Below, piece after piece: positions 62,359-64,000 of a stretch of DNA of 64,000 bases. The stretch lies in the NCBI RefSeq assembly GCF_041435195.1, contig NZ_CP108106.1, positions 4,250,501 to 4,314,500 of the forward strand, read 5' to 3'. The DNA is from Streptomyces sp. NBC_00224 (lineage in GTDB: Bacteria; Actinomycetota; Actinomycetes; Streptomycetales; Streptomycetaceae). The translations under genes were made by a program, and so were the position numbers. The stretch's first letter is position 1; the number at the start of each line of letters is the position of its first letter. Below the pieces are notes generated by a model that saw nothing but the letters and a program-made list of their open reading frames with translations, was not told where the DNA came from and did no database searches.

Positions 62359-62622
62359 ATGGCCTTGAAGTTCCTCGGGATCATTCCGAATACCCCGATT
62401 GACGACTCACCCACGATCTGGCTTCACGAAGAGACAGGGGACCTCCTGATCCAGTCGTACAAGGCGACTGAGCAGGAGGTGAAGGATTGCCAGGAAATCG
62501 GTTCGATCCCTGGCCACTCCACGGCCGTGCCGGATCACGAGACGATCGTCCGGCTCCCCGCCGTCATGCTGAAGTACATCCCGCGACCCGAAGGCGGCGC
62601 CGGTGAAGTACCCCGTACGTGA
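62359..62622 (+). CDS. Small partner protein of a DUF6879/DUF5753 module
   Basis: An 87-residue protein with GGGAG before the ATG. Its body (SPTIWLHEETGDLLIQSYKATEQEV, then IVRLPAVML) aligns by eye with residues 10-65 of the fused protein at 11707 (CPAIHEDLDSGEIIVHGPRLTDPDAI, then IVVPRNTLI). It overlaps the DUF6879 gene by 20 bp, so the two are co-translated. Function is unknown; the gene set looks like a toxin-antitoxin-like or developmental regulatory module. Confidence 0.7.
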   Translation: MALKFLGIIPNTPIDDSPTIWLHEETGDLLIQSYKATEQEVKDCQEIGSIPGHSTAVPDHETIVRLPAVMLKYIPRPEGGAGEVPRT

Positions 62623-63121
62623 GGGGCTGGCCCGGGCTCGGCACTCCGCCGCGCATCTGGAGATGCGTGACAGCTACACGCCGGACGACCCGGAGTTCGC
62701 CCGCTGGCGCGCGGGCCACCGGTACCACGGCGATCCGACGAAATTGCCAGACTGGTGGGAGACTTGGCGCAGCCTTGTGGAGCTGACGACAGCGCGTGGC
62801 GTCATGATGCGAAGGGCGCGGATCGTCTCGGAGCCGGTCACGGACTACATCCGGTATGAGCACGATCTGACGTTCGCCAACGTTGCAGCCGGTGAGTTGG
62901 TCCGCTGGCTGCCCCGGCGCAGGGCGGCCGACATCGCGCTGCCGGCCACCGACCTGTGGATGTTCGACGGAACGTCGGTGCTGTTCACCTACTTCTCGGG
63001 CGCCGGGGAGGTGGTCGACCGGGAGTGGAGCACCGAACCCGCCGTCGTGGAGCTGGTGACCTCGTCGTTCGAGATGGTGTGGGAAAGAGCCACGCCGCAC
63101 GAGGATTACCGGCCCCGCTGA
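62603..63121 (+). CDS. DUF6879 protein
   Basis: A 172-residue, apparently intact DUF6879 protein: SAAHLEMRDSYTPDDPEF at the start, MRRARIVSEPVTDYIRYEHDLT in the middle and ATDLWMFDGTSVLF...WSTEPAVVELVTSSFEMVW at the end. Members lie beside DUF5753 regulators in actinomycetes, where they are thought to act as their effector partners; the activity is unknown. It begins inside the small-protein gene and ends 12 bp before the regulator gene. It is the full-length reference for the decayed copy at 11.7 kb. Confidence 0.82.
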   Translation: MKYPVREGLARARHSAAHLEMRDSYTPDDPEFARWRAGHRYHGDPTKLPDWWETWRSLVELTTARGVMMRRARIVSEPVTDYIRYEHDLTFANVAAGELVRWLPRRRAADIALPATDLWMFDGTSVLFTYFSGAGEVVDREWSTEPAVVELVTSSFEMVWERATPHEDYRPR

Positions 63122-63133
63122 CCCATCGGACTC

Positions 63134-63982
63134 ATGGCTCTCTCACCCTCATCAAGCGCCCAGCAGGCCCGACAGGCTCTAGCGACCCGGCTCGCCGAGC
63201 TCTGCCGGGACGCCGGACTCACCGGACGGGATCTGGCCCGGCAGTGCGGGTGGTCCGCCGCCAAGTCTTCGCGCATCATGAACGCTCGTACGCCCCCGTC
63301 GGCCGACGACATCCGAGCCTGGTGCCGAGCCACTGGTACCGAGGATCAGACGGACGATCTGCTCGCTTCCCTCCGAGCCGTTGAAGGCATGTGGGTCGAC
63401 TGGCGTCGAATGGAGCGAGCCGGACTTCGGCGTGCCCAGGCAGCCGTCTTGCCCCTGTTCGAGCGGACGAAGCGGTTCCGGTCGTACTCGTCGTGGCTGG
63501 TACCCGGATTGCTCCAGACATACGGCTACACGGAAGACGTCCTGCGGGCCGTACAGCGGCGGCGGGTCCAAGTGGACGACGTCGCGGATGCCGTCGCTGT
63601 GCGGATGGAGCGCCAGCGCGTACTGCACGAAGGGAACCGCCGCTTCGCCTTCCTGATCGAGGAGTCGGTGCTTCGGAACGGACTCGGGGACGCGGACACA
63701 CAGTTCGAGCAGCTTGAGCACTTGTTGACGATCGGCTCACTGCCCAATGTCAGCCTGGGAGTGGTCCCCGTCCGCCTCGGCCGCTCACGTATGCCCGTGG
63801 AAGGCTTCTGGATTTTCGACACGGCGCAGGTCAACGTCGAGCTGATCTCCGGCCATCTCACCCTCACGCAACCCAGCGACGTGAAGGCCTATGCCGAAGC
63901 GTTCGCCACTCTGGCCGACATGGCGGTCCACGGTGCGAGGGCCCGTGGGCTCATCACGGCAGCCATGCACACGCCGAGGTAA
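63134..63982 (+). CDS. DUF5753 helix-turn-helix regulator
   Basis: A 282-residue regulator with an N-terminal HTH (LCRDAGLTGRDLARQCGWSAAKSSRIMN split across residues 22-50) and a DUF5753 domain (WLVPGLLQTYGYTEDVL, FLIEESVLRNGLG, LGVVPVRLG). It is the third gene of the module with the small protein and DUF6879. It probably regulates its own operon and, through the partner proteins, later events. The last 18 bases of the window beyond its stop hold nothing recognisable. Confidence 0.88.
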   Translation: MALSPSSSAQQARQALATRLAELCRDAGLTGRDLARQCGWSAAKSSRIMNARTPPSADDIRAWCRATGTEDQTDDLLASLRAVEGMWVDWRRMERAGLRRAQAAVLPLFERTKRFRSYSSWLVPGLLQTYGYTEDVLRAVQRRRVQVDDVADAVAVRMERQRVLHEGNRRFAFLIEESVLRNGLGDADTQFEQLEHLLTIGSLPNVSLGVVPVRLGRSRMPVEGFWIFDTAQVNVELISGHLTLTQPSDVKAYAEAFATLADMAVHGARARGLITAAMHTPR

Positions 63983-64000
63983 TCGGCGTGCAACCGTGTG

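Overview
The window is chromosomal DNA from a high-GC actinomycete, almost certainly a Streptomyces. The evidence is the very high GC content, frequent GTG starts, a SARP regulator with a rare TTA codon, several DUF5753/DUF397/DUF6879 (WhiJ/BldB-like) regulatory modules, a GPP34 gene next to a D-Ala-D-Ala carboxypeptidase, F420 biosynthesis, and a dispersed intergenic repeat typical of the genus. The species cannot be named from this.

Region by region. (1) 1-8.9 kb is the end of a phenazine-type locus. A minus-strand run reads LysR regulator > phzB > phzF > berberine-bridge-like FAD oxidase > FAD/NAD(P) enzyme. A divergent NTF2-like protein and a 14-helix exporter follow on the plus strand. 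The 3' end of an aminodeoxychorismate synthase converges on the run from the left edge. (2) 9.1-13.2 kb is a short accessory stretch behind a tRNA-Arg(CCU): a Uma2 nuclease-like protein, a small secreted protein, an unknown protein, and a decayed DUF6879 gene with its DUF5753 regulator. (3) 13.2-28.9 kb is a second biosynthetic cluster. It holds GAF and LuxR regulators, a second berberine-bridge-like oxidase, a dinucleotide-binding protein, an exporter and a SARP activator. These are followed by a compact series of aspartokinase, GriI-like aldolase, GriH-like cyclase, MelC1-like copper chaperone, tyrosinase-like copper oxidase, asparagine-synthase-like amidotransferase and secreted carboxylesterase. 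Established chemistry of these families predicts aspartate > aspartate semialdehyde > 3-amino-4-hydroxybenzoate > its amide > a C-nitroso or phenoxazinone product. (4) 28.8-44.1 kb is mostly ordinary chromosome: LacI regulator, exported amidohydrolase, membrane protein, D,D-carboxypeptidase, GPP34 protein, WhiJ-like/DUF397 pair, SDR, sodium/solute symporter and ADP-ribosylglycohydrolase. (5) 44.4-50.5 kb has a large NTPase-TPR protein and FbiC, the FO synthase of coenzyme F420. (6) 50.6-62.2 kb is catabolic or redox in character: S15-type hydrolase, three luciferase-like (putatively F420-dependent) oxidoreductases, a CehA-like phosphoesterase, aldehyde dehydrogenase, D-aminoacylase-like amidohydrolase, SDR and thioesterase. 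(7) 62.3-64 kb is another small-protein/DUF6879/DUF5753 module.

How they connect. The two biosynthetic loci each carry a clearly paralogous FAD oxidase. FbiC can supply the F420 that the luciferase-like enzymes probably use. A palindrome of the form TCTGACG-N3-CGTCAGA recurs five times, always before oxidoreductase genes at 40 kb and at 59-62 kb, and so appears to tie distant genes into one regulon whose repressor is not in the window. A 28-bp GC-rich repeat occurs singly or as facing pairs in five intergenic regions.
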